Source of the DNA: Artocarpus heterophyllus
Taxonomy: Eukaryota > Streptophyta > Magnoliopsida > Rosales > Moraceae
Reading direction: 5' to 3'
Length of the DNA stretch: 64,000 bases
Assembly: GCA_025403435.1 (NCBI GenBank)
Contig: CM046330.1
Span: 17,382,239-17,446,238 of the forward strand
Part shown: in pieces, positions 22,755-34,103 of the stretch
Layout of the letters: each line of letters opens with the position of its first letter
Numbering within the stretch: the stretch's first letter is position 1
Notes under the pieces: model-generated
Seen by the model: the letters and a program-made list of their open reading frames with translations, nothing else
Databases searched by the model: none
What the model was told of the DNA's origin: nothing
Program-made: the position numbers and the translations under genes

Positions 22755-23693
22755 AGCCGCACCTGCCACATCAAGATCACAAAACGAATACAAAGACAGA
22801 CTTTCAAGACCCTTTCCTCCATGGTAGAAAACAATTATTCTTTCAAGTTTCAAGGACAGTATATATAAATTAGAAAATGGGCAAAAATTGTAATTATTTC
22901 TTTATAAATATCTATTTCCAAACCCAAATTACTCTTTTTTTGGTTAATGGAATTCACATTTAGCCAATTAGTAGGATGACGAAGTGTAGAAATTAGATAA
23001 ATATATATAAACAAATTATAGAAAAAATATCACTATTTCTAAAGTAATTTTGTTAATTTCGCAAGAGCTTACAATGTGTATTTGAGTAACAATCCACTCC
23101 TCTAGGGTCAAATCCACATTGTCGAAAAGATCTAGCCTCCTCACTTTAGCAGCCTACAACAATCATCACATAATTAAGGAAAATTGAATTGGGTGGCCTT
23201 TTTAATAGCCTCTTTAAAATAAATGATTATAACTTCTTAAAATTAAGCAAATAACTATTTATCAATAATAAACTATGATAAACTTAACAATTTATCAGTC
23301 TCGAGTTTATCACTGATAAACTTAATGAGTTTATGAGAGCTATAAACTATCATTTATCTAATTTTAACAAAATTAATAATCATTTATTTTAAAAGTAATT
23401 TTGAAAAGGTCATTTACCTCTATACTCAAAATATAAACCCTAAACCTCTGTTTTGTTTCCAATACATGAGAAAAAAAGTCGCAGAAAAACTTGACAAAAG
23501 AGCAATAGCATCACATTTAGTCAAAGTACAAGTTCCAAAATTTCACTTTCCTTCACATTCTCGCTCCAATTTCGTTTTCTTAGGAAACAATCAATCAGAT
23601 AGAAAAAAAAGGAACCTTGGTAGCAGAAAGAGAGCTTTCTCTACAGTTGTCGCAGAGCACTCTGTCGAAGTCCAACGCGTACAAATCCCCCAT
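22755..23693 (-). pseudogene. HAD-superfamily hydrolase gene, 5' part (exons 1, 2 and start of 3)
   Basis: Exon 1 (23693-23616) encodes 26 residues starting MGDLYALDFDRVLCDN and carries HAD motif I, DxD (Asp8, Asp10). The residue after the second Asp is Arg; as I recall the family, Gly is usual there. Exon 2 (23153-23073) gives AAKVRRLDLFDNVDLTLEEW and ends HI. Exon 3 opens at 22762 (GTGCGGCT, V-R-L) and is cut after eight bases by the Ty3 element; it resumes at 13858 as LVVETGYENV. Splice sites: exon 1 donor AAG|GTTCC, exon 2 donor ATT|GTAAGC, acceptors TAG|GCT and CAG|GTG. The start at 23693 is the only Met placing motif I at the N-terminus. Together with the 3' part, a protein of about 266 residues would result without the insertion and frameshift. 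Confidence 0.88.
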
Positions 23694-23741
23694 TTCTTCT
23701 AGCTCTTTGTCTCTCCTAGACAATCATGTTCTCTTGAACAT

Positions 23742-23749
23742 TTTATATA
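23742..23749 (-). promoter_or_regulatory. Candidate TATA box of the HAD gene
   Basis: On the minus strand TATATAAA lies about 50 bases upstream of the ATG at 23693. The call is based on position and sequence only. Confidence 0.4.
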
Positions 23750-23928
23750 TTCTTTTCCCTTTTCTTTTTATTTTAAGATTTTTTCCCCAGATAATATCTT
23801 CGTTACCCGCCACTGGTTAAATAATAATTGGATTTGGAGGTTGTGTTCCAGCAAACGAAAACCCTCTATGTAATTGTAGTAACTGGCCAAATGTGACTTT
23901 ATAGGTTTTTTTTTTAATCATTCTATAG

Positions 23929-24245
23929 GCTGTTTGGATAATTGTTTTGAACTTAGAGAAATTACATGTTGTGTCACATTTTTAAAAGTTATATTTATTT
24001 ATGTCACACTTAAGTTTATGACACACTATCATTCAAATTACATGTTAAGTTGTACTACAAATGAACATATGTGGCGTTTATAAAAAAACAAATCTTAAAA
24101 AATAGCATTTTTGAAAATTCTCCTTAAACTTAAACAATATAAAGCTTTCATATATTACAGTATAGGGCAAAAGTGAGCTACAACGTAAAGCTCTTACATA
24201 TTATAGTGTTTTGAATCAGTTGGTTCAAATCAATGCTACCAAACT
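23929..24245. mobile_element. MITE, about 315 bp
   Basis: The left end GGCTGTTTGGATAATTGTTTTGAAC is mirrored by the right end (other strand) AGTTTGGTAGCATTGATTTGAACC. The interior carries AAAGCTTTCATATATTACAGTATA and AAAGCTCTTACATATTATAGTG, a signature shared with several other loci in the window. Confidence 0.6.
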
Positions 24246-24354
24246 TAATATTAACTAGTCAGAAACTTTTTTATAATAAAGAATTTATAAATTTAGGTAT
24301 CTGATAGTGTCTAGAGGTGCGGCGGATGGTCCAAAACTAAGATGGCACACTTTT

Positions 24355-24510
24355 AGGGTATTTGGCTAGTGGTGGGAACCGTTTTTACTATAGCATGTGA
24401 GAGCTTTATACTGTAGCAACCTTTTTTTTTCTTTTGACTGTAGCATGTGAGAGCTTTATCCTATTCATAACTGAGTTTGTGGTTCTCACCACCCTTAGCC
24501 AAACACCACC
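24355..24510. mobile_element. MITE, about 156 bp
   Basis: The left terminus AGGGTATTTGGCTAGTGGTG matches the right terminus, read inverted as GGTGGTGTTTGGCTAAGGGT. The interior carries two copies of TAGCATGTGAGAGCTTTAT and CTGTAGCAAC. The flanks TTT/TTT may be a short target duplication. Confidence 0.75.
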
Positions 24511-27500
24511 TTTATGATATGATTCTTGTTTGAAAACTAATTAGTTGGACCATTGATCGGCGAAGAGGTAATTAGTACCATCGGGGAATGAGTAGTGATT
24601 TAGCCTATTACTCCTGACACTTGATGTGCGGGATGCAACATGATGTACATCTAATGAAAGTCTTTTAGCAAGGTGACTTTTTAGACCAATAATATACTGG
24701 TTGATTATTATCCTTATCACTTTTCAATTGATTTGTGATTCACTTGATCACAGTGAGAGGATGTTTCTTACCAAGTGCTATTGTAAATTTTGTAAAGGTA
24801 TTATTTTTCCAGATAAAGTAGGTTAAGTTCTATTCCAAGAAAATCCAAGCCCCAACCCACGAATTCCCAAATATAATCCAATCAAAAATAGGAAGAAGGA
24901 GAGAATTAGGCCATTATTAATTAGGAATAAAAAAATAGACAAAATATTATAGTGTTTAGTAAATATCCTATTTAAATTAAAAAGAAATTTATTTTGTTTA
25001 CAATGAGTAGAGAGAAACATGAAGCATCAAAGAACAAATGAAAAACAAAAACAAAAACAAAAAGAATAATAAAGTAAAATTAGAAAATTAAGTATTAAAA
25101 AAGAATACATGATTCTAAAAATACTATGTGCTTGCTATTTACTTACATTAAGAATTGAAACCATGCTATTTGGTGCAATTTCTCTAAGAAATAAGTGTGA
25201 AAGAGAAACTCTTTAGAGAGAGAGAGTTTAAAGGGGAAAAGATGATTCTTCGGGAAAGGCAAGCCAAAGATGTTGGAGGATGGACATCAGTGGTGGCAAC
25301 ATTGGATCCTCTTCCTCCTATCATTGTGTATTCGGTACATGGTTGAGACTTATAGTTCTAATCTATGAACCCTAATTTTCTTTTTACCTTTTTCTTAACA
25401 TTGAAAGAAGACAAAAATTAATCAAAAATAAAGAAAACCGATTAAAAACTATTATTAAAATTATCTTGTCTAAAATGTTGAGTCGTTTTCCCTCATTTAA
25501 TAATTGTGTTTTTATCTAGTAGGACACATTTTAGGTAAGAGTTTCTACTTTCTACCCCTCAAACAATCAAAGTTATCCAAAAGCAGATAAAGAGCTATGA
25601 TTTAACGATTCGGATAGTTTTTTATGGATAAAGATTGTAGAGGCACCCAAGATATATAAACATATCTTAAAATAAGATTATAAAATTTAAAAGAAAATAA
25701 TGAAAGTAGATGTAATGTTATATAAAAGGAAAAAAAAGAAAAAAGAAAAAAAAGGAAAGAAAAATGAAAGAAAGAAAAGTAAATGAAAGAGAGAGACAAT
25801 GGTGGGATACTTGTCATGCATTGGAGGGTAACAAAACATGTGTTATCACTTTTATATGGGTTATATATATAGATTATAGATAATAAATAGATAGAAATTA
25901 ATATTTGAAAAAAATGAAATAAAATAATATTTAGGAGGTACTATATAAATTGGTAGTTGAGGGGTTGCAATAACAAAAAATTTGAGTATGAATCAATACA
26001 TTTGAGAATTTTTTTTTTCAATACGGGCAGAAAAAAAAAAGAAAAGAAAAATAAAGGAAGAAAGTAATTGAAGAGAAAGAGCCACATGACAAATGGAGAT
26101 GGATGCATAAAGAAGTGTCCTTGATGCTTTTACATATGTAAAGAGAAAGATAAAGATAAAGGTAAAGACTAATTGGGTGCCATATGCAATACTTGTGGGA
26201 ATAATTTTGTAAGTTTTATCTCACATTAAAGTTTTGATTACCACTTTATTATTTTTCTAGTTTATTCTTTATGTAGTTGTTCAGTATATAATTAACATGA
26301 ACATTATATTTGTTAACATGAAATAGTACGAGGAAAAAATTGTTGAAGAGAGGGAAATAAAATGAGGAAAAAATTTTTAGGGAGGAGTAAAACAAGAAAA
26401 AAACTACTTTGAAAAAGCACATTGTAAACTTGAAAGAACTCGATTGTAGAAGAATTTCTAACAAAAAAAGAAGAAAAAGAAAAAAAATGAGCAAACAAGA
26501 GAAGAGAAGAACTAAAAAGAATAATTAAGAAAAAGTGAGAAAAAAAAATCAAAAGAAGAGAGCGTTTAACACTTGGTAATTGTAGGAGTTGCACCAAAAG
26601 AGAGGTTGTCTCTTTTATATATGTATAGTATGCATAATAGATAGAAAAGAACATACATAAACATGTGTTCTAGGCTTGTGTATATTACATTTCATTTGAT
26701 ACAAGGATCTCAAACTTCTTTAAAAATTTATAGTTTTTTCATTTATTATTTTCTTGAAAGCTTAGTTTAGTGAAAAAAAAAGTATTAAAGTATAGAAAAT
26801 TTAAAAGAAAAAAAGTTTTTAGTTGGTTGATAGAAAATTGGTACAACTTGTATATCAAAAAGAAATATTTAGGAGACTTGATTATTACGTGATAAGGAAA
26901 AATTAGGGAAAAAATATTTTGGGTCTAAAAATAAAAATTAAAAAGGTCATGGAAATAAAAGCAAGAAGAAGGAGAAGAAAAAAAAAAGGAACAAATAATT
27001 TTAAAACTTTTAGTAAATATTAAGAAGGGTCATCTTGCCATCTTAAAAATTTGAGTATGATTTTATAAATATAACGGTGCTTTAGGTTTTTCTTTCAATT
27101 AGATATAATAAAAGAGTGCTTAAAAAGCACTATTCTTTTTTGGTAGTCCAAAACGCATAATTTTAATGCTTTTTCTCTTTTTGTTTTCCTTTCTTTTTTT
27201 TAATTAATTTTTTTGCTCTTTTTTTTTAATTATAATCTCTTATTTAAATTTTTTTAACTCCACTATTGTGTGCTTTATCTTTCTTAAAAAAAAAAAAAAC
27301 TATTTGTCTTTTATTATCTCATATAAACGGGTGTTTTATTTTTTTCTTAATTTTTTGATATTTATCCTTTTTTTTCTTTTTCTTTCTTTTTTTTTCATCT
27401 TTTTTTTCCTTCTTTTTACTATTTTCGGTGTTTTACCATGTCCTCATTTTTAAATTTTTTTGCCATTTAAACTTTATTTGTCTACTATTATCTCTTATAA

Positions 27501-28211
27501 TCAGTGCTTTACTTTTTTAACCTTTTCAATATTTTACCTTTTTCTTTCACCTTCTTTCTTTTTTTAGTGTTTTACATCTTTTTCTTTCTTTATGTTTATC
27601 TTTATTTGTCTACTATAATTTTAACCTAAATATTCTCATATGTTTTCCTTTTTTGATTCTTCTTTCATTTTTTTTCCCATTTCAACTTTATCGATTTTTC
27701 ACGTACTCTAATGTCAACTTTCTTACTAAAATAATCTCTTTGCTTATGATTAAAAAGAATCTTACATAATAATGGCACATGAGGGTTTTAAGAAGATAAA
27801 GTAATACAAAAAACAATTTTAACAAAAAGAAACTTTTAAAAAATACATATTTAAAAAAAATTGTGCAACCAATACGAAATCTTTTTTTTAAAAATATTTT
27901 TGAATCTATTTGTTTTTTCTTACTACTCTGTTCCTTGTAGAACCCCACCTTTTATACTTGTGTCATAATTTGCTTAAAAATAAACAATTTATTAAAAGGC
28001 TCAAAAAATAAATGTTGTATCCAAAAATAAAAAAAAATGCACAAGTTCAATTGTTTATACAACTTTTCTTTTCAAATAAATTTTTTCTTTAATTGATTCT
28101 TTTATTCATAATCTAGGTTATCAAAATTTCAATCATAAGTTAATATGTGCATTGCACATACTTATAATAGTCATAATAAAAAAAAATAAAAGTGGAAGTT
28201 TGAGAGAACAT
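24511..28211. other. Very AT-rich intergenic DNA without recognisable genes
   Basis: Several short reading frames here are Lys/Asn- or Phe/Leu-rich translations of A- and T-rich tracts and I do not accept them as genes. Strong T runs fill 27160-27700 on the plus strand, and A/G-rich tracts (GAAAGAAAGAAAAG) fill 25720-25800 and 26330-26560. No terminal repeats or RNA genes were seen. Confidence 0.6.
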
Positions 28212-28369
28212 AGAGTATTTGGCATAGTAGTTAAATCAATGGTTAAAGCTTTAAAAATTGTATTATGTGAGAGTTTTATATTGTAGCAACTTTTTTTTTA
28301 CTCTAACATGTGCAAGCTTTACACTGTTTCTAACTGAAAATTGATTGGAACTAATTTTGCAAAATAGGC
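28212..28369. mobile_element. MITE of the CTGTAGCAAC family, about 155 bp
   Basis: The left end GTATTTGGCATAGTAGTTAA is mirrored by the inverted right end CTATTTTGCAAAATTAGTTCC. Inside are GTGAGAGTTTTATATTGTAGCAAC and CATGTGCAAGCTTTACACTGT. It ends about 390 bp before the ORC5 TATA box. Confidence 0.6.
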
Positions 28370-28762
28370 TAATAATGGGTGTTTTGGATATTAGGAGTAA
28401 AGAGAAGGACGAATAAAACTTTTCATTGAAATTGATATAAGGTAGCCAAAAAAAACAAAACACTCCTTCCCGCCTAAAAGTTTCCCTCCACTTTTTTTCA
28501 TGATCTGTCCAGAAGGGATACGCATCACAAAGTGTGAACTAAGGAGAAACGGTGGGGCCAGGGAGAAAACTCATCCCCCCACATCTCCTCCCCCCGGATC
28601 TCCTTCCAACAAAACAGCTGATTTAGTCCTCCCCGCCCCTCCTTTCCTCTCCGTCCATTCATCAATCCCTCCATCCAAACAAAGTCTAAACTCCAACGAC
28701 CAAGGTATTCCTCTTTTCTTTTGATTCTCCGTCCAACTCAACATAGGGATTTTGATCTACTT

Positions 28763-28770
28763 TATAAATA
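28763..28770 (+). promoter_or_regulatory. Candidate TATA box of ORC5
   Basis: TATAAATA is followed by a C/T-rich segment. It lies 800 bases before the start codon but only about 130 bases before the candidate 5'-UTR splice donor, so transcription near 28795 fits. Confidence 0.5.
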
Positions 28771-28898
28771 GTACTAAAATTTTTTCTCGTCGCTTTTCCT
28801 TTTGCCTTTTCTTTCTTTCCTTCATCCTCACATTTGGTCCAAATCTACCACCAATGCTTCGCTTCTCTACGAATTTCAGAGCTGCAATCTTCATTCAA

Positions 28899-29416
28899 GT
28901 AAAGCCCTAACCTACGTCTGATAATCCATCAGCTTTTTCATACTGTTTGGTTGCCGAGAAAATAGACCTAAAACACTTGTGTTTTTTTTTTCTTCTCTCG
29001 TTTTTGTCACAGATATAAATTTTCTTCGATTAGATAAATGTCTTTGTGGCCGTCCAATTTATGTGCATATTTTCTGAAAGTGAAAATAACTTGTTTTGCG
29101 CTGTTAATTTTATTTAAGAATAAATTGATTACGCCTAACAGTAGTGTTTTCTTTTTCCCAAATGGACTATAAATAATTTGTGATATTTAAGCGCCGATTG
29201 AACTTTTCTTGGATGGATTATGTTGGGAAGCGAAAGTTCTCAAGATATGTCCTTTTTTCCTTCGTAAATGAGCTAATAATTTCCCATTTATTTTGTCTTT
29301 CGTAATAAAGGTAAAAATTTACCTTTATATTTTTTGTGTCTGATAACTAAATATTAATGAAAAAACCCCGTTTATTTTATGAATTTTGTGAGTGTTTTCT
29401 TGCATTTATTTTGCAG
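28899..29416 (+). other. Probable 5'-UTR intron of ORC5
   Basis: The donor context TTCAA|GTAAAG at 28899 and the acceptor TTATTTTGCAG ending at 29416 bound a T-rich segment of 518 bases. No coding content is visible. This is inferred from splice signals only. Confidence 0.5.
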
Positions 29417-29562
29417 CTCAAAATTTGATGAGCTGATTCTGCTTTGCTTCGTTCCCATTAGCTATCAGTTTCAGTTCTCGCTGACATTCTTTAAGTCAAA
29501 TATTCTTCGTTTTAAATGTTGTTGTTGGGTTTGTTCTTATTATCCCTTTTTCTTTTGAAGAA

Positions 29563-32041
29563 ATGGGCAAAGAGGAAAGCCCTCAAATTACAAGAAGAAC
29601 AACGAGGCACTCTTCAGCTGCCGTTTTGAAAAATGCAGTTGAAACTAAAGCAAGTGATACACACCCTCCAACTCTGAATGACCTTTTGTATGGAGAGGAA
29701 GAGGAACCAGTTAGCCTGGATGATGTGCTATCTAGTTTTCCAGGTCGAAAAATACAGATTCTAGAGCTTATGCGCATTTTGGGTCCTGTGAATTGTCCCA
29801 TGGTTCCTCTCTTTATCTATGGTGATACTTCTACCGGGAAAACAAGCATTACCCTGCAGATATTTAGGCATCTTAAACGGCCATTCAGTTATGCGAGTTG
29901 CCTTACCTGTTACAATCCGAGAATTTTGTTTGAATCTGTTTTAAACCAACTTTTGCTTCACCGAAAGAACGAGGCCAATGGTTATTCAAGTGCAAAACGC
30001 TGCGAAAAGCCATCTGATTTTGTTAATTTTCTTCGTGAAGCATTGGTTAAGCTCACTACTGGTTTTCAGGGGAATTCAGGAAAATCTGGCTCCAAAAAAT
30101 CTGACAGACGAGCTAATGGAAATATGATCTACTTGATATTTGACAACTTGGAGCTTGTTAGAGAGTGGGACAAGAGTTCAACTATATTACCATTTCTATT
30201 TAATCTCTATGATATTCTAAAAATGGCAGAGGTTGGTCTGATCTTCATTAGCAATACTTCACCTGATACATATTACTCAAGTATGGGTTACGTGGAGCCT
30301 ACCCCTTTATATTTTCCTGATTATTCAGAAGACGATCTTCGTCAAATCTTTTTGCAAAACCAAGAAAACAAGAAGCTTTATTCCTCCTTTCTAGAGTAAG
30401 AATCTTAGTTTTTTCTCCTCTCTACTGGTTGTTTGCTGTATGTCTCTATATTAATGAACGTGTTCTCCTCTTTTTTGACAGCGTCGTGCTGAGGCCTTTC
30501 TTTCGTATCACTAGACGGGTAGATGAATTATCTATTGCGTTTTCACAATTATACAAAAAGTACCGTGAGCCTTTAAGTGATCCTGGAATTGTTCCCAACG
30601 AAGAAATGAAAAGGAGGTTGTTTAGTAATCTTCAACCACATATTGCTCCATCTATGAATGATATATTTAAAATTTTATCTCAGCCTTCTACTGAAGTTGG
30701 AGCCACCAAGGAGGCAAAGCGAAAAAGTGGCATGAACAAATTGGGAGGTTTTGACGTTATCAGTCAATTAGATCTCCATATGTCTACTTCTGCCAAATAT
30801 CTTCTTCTTTCAGCGTTTCTTGCTTCAAGAAATCCAGCTACACTTGATGCATCACTATTTGATTCCACTGGGGGTTCTGACAATAGGAAGCGAAAGAGGA
30901 AGTAGGTTCCTTAACTAATCTGATTTTTAGATTAATATATTGATGAAGCATAGTTTATACAGTTGAATGACTATTAACTAGCTTTCGATTGAAATAGGAT
31001 TCAAGAACACAGCTTTGAATTCCTTACAAGAACTGCTTTCCCATAAGATCTAATTTGTGCAATGAAAACCACACTCGGTATATCTGTTTGGCATTTTGAC
31101 TGTTTTATAACGTCTGCACCTTTGTGATTGAAGGGTATATGCAAAAACTCTTCAGGAAAGCAAGCTGAGATTCTGTGTTTTGCTTGGATATGACTTCTTT
31201 AAAGGTCCCCTTTTCTTTTTGGTATCCTCATAACAGAGACAGTGGATACTTTTATCGAGCTTTCGGCTGTCATATGGAAGCTTGAGTTAGATTCCACAAT
31301 TTCCCTAAATTTTCTTTTGTGATTATTATATTTGGACTTATGCTATTCAGGTCTGGTAAAACATACGTGACAAATGTGATCATGCCAGTATATTGCTCTT
31401 TTATATGACATATTTATTCCACGGACCTTAATGCGTTTACTAATAATTGAGAAATTCCTTATTTTTTCCTGTAAAATCTGGTTTTGCCTTTGTGCCCTCC
31501 TGTACTTTCTTTTCTGGCGACCCCTTGTAACACAAATTGTCTTAAAAAAATGCTCGTCATGCTCAGGCCGTCTGAAAAGTCATTGGAACAAAAGGAAGCA
31601 GCAGAACAGGAGTTACTGATGAAAGGACCTGGAACTTTTCCACTGGAGAGACTGTTAGCCATATTTCAGTGTATTACATCAGTAGCAGAAGGTTCACTCG
31701 AAGAGGAAGAACAAGGAAATGATGGGCTAGGAGTTCAAGGTTGCAACGATAGCCTTATGTCTGATGTTCTCTTGCAACTATCCAGTTTATGCAATGCCAA
31801 CTTTATTGTCAAAGGAGGAAGCTGCCCATTAGAGGGCTCAACTCGATACCGCTCTACAATATGCGAAGACATGGCATTGAAGGTAACATTTGCTACACAT
31901 ACCAAAACTCTTCTCTTTTGCTAGAGTTTCAACATTTTGATGTGCTTTATACATCTTGTTTATTATGGATTTTTGTTCGAGAGTTCACAGGTCGCAAGAA
32001 GCCTCAAGTTCCCTCTTTCAAAGTATTTATACAGAAAATAA
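29563..32041 (+). CDS. ORC5: Origin recognition complex subunit 5
   Basis: Four exons: 29563-30395, 30482-30901, 31567-31882 and 31991-32041. All borders are GT-AG and the frame is continuous, giving 539 residues, close to the length known for plant ORC5. Exon 1 holds the AAA+ part: Walker A GDTSTGKTS (residues 87-95), Walker-B-like MIYLIFDNLE (188-197) with Asp-Asn rather than Asp-Glu, and sensor-1-like LIFISNTSP (226-234). The C-terminal part is typical of plant ORC5, with LRPFFRITRRVDEL, STSAKYLLLSAFLASRNPATLDASLFD, a basic NRKRKRK stretch, LLMKGPGTFPLERLLAIFQ and SLCNANFI. It ends in SLKFPLSKYLYRK. ORC5 is part of the six-subunit complex that marks replication origins and loads MCM in the nucleus. 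No frame defects were seen, and the neighbours are transposons, so no operon-like context exists. Confidence 0.96.
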
Positions 32042-32230
32042 TCTTCGAATTTGATAAGATATTGTAACATGGTTCTCGAATTCTTTCCGAAGATCTGTAT
32101 GGAGATCTTAATGAAGATGTGAGTTCCCTTTCCTTTCTTACAAGTTTTTCTTGTACCATTGAAAGTAGGCATTGGATTTGAGCAACAGAGAGTTTTGGCA
32201 ATTGAGTGGACATACTGACTTGTGTCAAGT

Positions 32231-32236
32231 AATAAA
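32231..32236 (+). terminator. Candidate ORC5 polyadenylation signal
   Basis: AATAAA lies about 190 bases after the stop codon. Confidence 0.4.
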
Positions 32237-32241
32237 ACAGT

Positions 32242-33268
32242 CTGTCGAGCGGTGGATTGTAGTAATTGGATGGAAATACTTGCTGAATAAGTTTAGTAGT
32301 CGTGCCGGTTATGCGTTGTAATTAACCGGACCCCACAACTTGGTTTTTTTCTTGATGAGTTGAAGAAAACTTGCTTGACAACCTGACATACGACTTTGGT
32401 TCAACATGTAATTAATTTTCTCCTCTCTTGTCTCCTTGTCTGTTAATGTCAGTCCACGTTCTCTTGCTTTTTTTTTTTTGGTAATTGATGTGTCTTTTGC
32501 TTTCTTTTAATTATGGTTAGTTTGCTCAACTCTTTGATATTTTGAGTGTGTTCATATTTCTTAGGATGGTGAACATGCCCAGGATTGATTTTAGAGGGTG
32601 TTTGGATACACGGTTTGAATCAAAGGTTTGAATTGAACATGTAATAGCAAATCAAAATTTATGATAAAAGACACTAGCAAAACCAAATCAGTGTTTCCAA
32701 AATTTGTCTCAAGTATACCCATTTGGTTTTGTTTTGAGAATTTTTAGAATTATTTTTGCATGTTTTTTAAGACAAAAATTTCAAAAACATTTTCAACATA
32801 GTTTTGATTTTTTTTTTATTTTTTAAAACAAAATTATTTTCATTTATTTTGAAAACATTGACAAATACTGCCAAATATAAGTTTCCATAGCTCTAAAAGG
32901 ACATATTTGTACCTTTTTGACCATAAACATGTCATACTGATTAACTCTTACAGTTAATAACACAATGGGAAAGTATGAAGGTGATTACATTCTTAGCTGC
33001 TCGGAGAAAAGTAGTAACTTTGTACATTGCCTTTATTGTTTTATATTCTTGTCCACCAACGAGATATTTCTTTTTTGTCTATCAATAGAGTCAGCAGAAG
33101 TTTTTACGTAGAATCTGCAGTTTTAAAGTGCTGGCAAATGTAAAGGCAGATCTCATTTTAAGTGACGGCCATGAGTAGGTCCTGCTAGTTTCCGTTACTG
33201 TTAAAGATCTTCCTAAAGATAATTTATGGCAATAACATGCGTATGCTTTATAACTTGCATAAGAAACT
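32242..33268. other. Intergenic DNA with one MITE-like terminus
   Basis: At about 32597 GGGTGTTTGGATACACGGTTTGAATC resembles the MITE/Harbinger ends seen elsewhere, but I could not find its partner. No genes were seen. Confidence 0.5.
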
Positions 33269-34067
33269 AATGGGAATTAATTGTGAAAATGCAATGGAAG
33301 GAATAGATCGATTGATAAACAAAATTTTTTAAAAACTTTATTTGTCGGGAATAGTTAGATAATTTTAATTAAATAAGAAAGCTTGAAGAATTTGTTTCAA
33401 ACTCTCGAAGGCCTGTCAGGGTTTCTTAGCTTTCCTTTTTAGTATTATGATTTTTCAAGTTAAATCTTTATATTAATGGAATGACTAGTGGGCATCAAAC
33501 TGCAAGAATAAATTAATTTTATATTTTTATGGATCTATTATGTACTCAATATATGAGATAGTAGATTTTTTTTTCAGATAAAGAACTCTCGGTTCTTTTT
33601 CTCTAGATATTCTAAAAATATCACATCTGTTTAAGATAATTGGTGTCTCTTTCTTTCTATAAGCAGTTAATTATGAATTTTAAATCAATTTTATATTTTT
33701 TTGGATCTACTATGCACTCAATATATGAGATAATAGATCTTTTTTTTTTTTAGATACAAAACTCTCAGTTCTTTTTCTCTAGATATTCTAAAAATATCAC
33801 ATTTGTTTAAGATAATTGATGTCTCTTTCTTTCTATAAGCAGTTAATTATGAATTTTAATTAATTTTAAATTTAAAAAACCATCCACTAAACTATTTAGT
33901 GGATGAATCATATATATCCACAATCAAAATATGTAGTGGAGGTGCTTAAATCACCTCCATGTTTTTCTATTTTTTTTTTAAATTTTTAAAGCCACGTTAT
34001 ATACAGGTGCATATATATATATATATATATGTTCAAAAAATAGAATCTTTTTCCATTTTTATCTAGT

Positions 34068-34103
<36 letters not shown>

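Noticed and set aside
23466..23820. Plus-strand basic reading frames
   Set aside because: They overlap HAD exon 1 and its upstream region on the opposite strand. They have no recognisable content.
24823..27948. Several Phe/Leu/Lys-rich short frames
   Set aside because: They are translations of A-rich and T-rich tracts with no motifs, splice logic or homologous look.
28500..28724. Plus-strand Pro/Ser-rich frame before ORC5
   Set aside because: It lies around and upstream of the proposed TATA box and 5'-UTR of ORC5, has no motif, and is probably promoter DNA.
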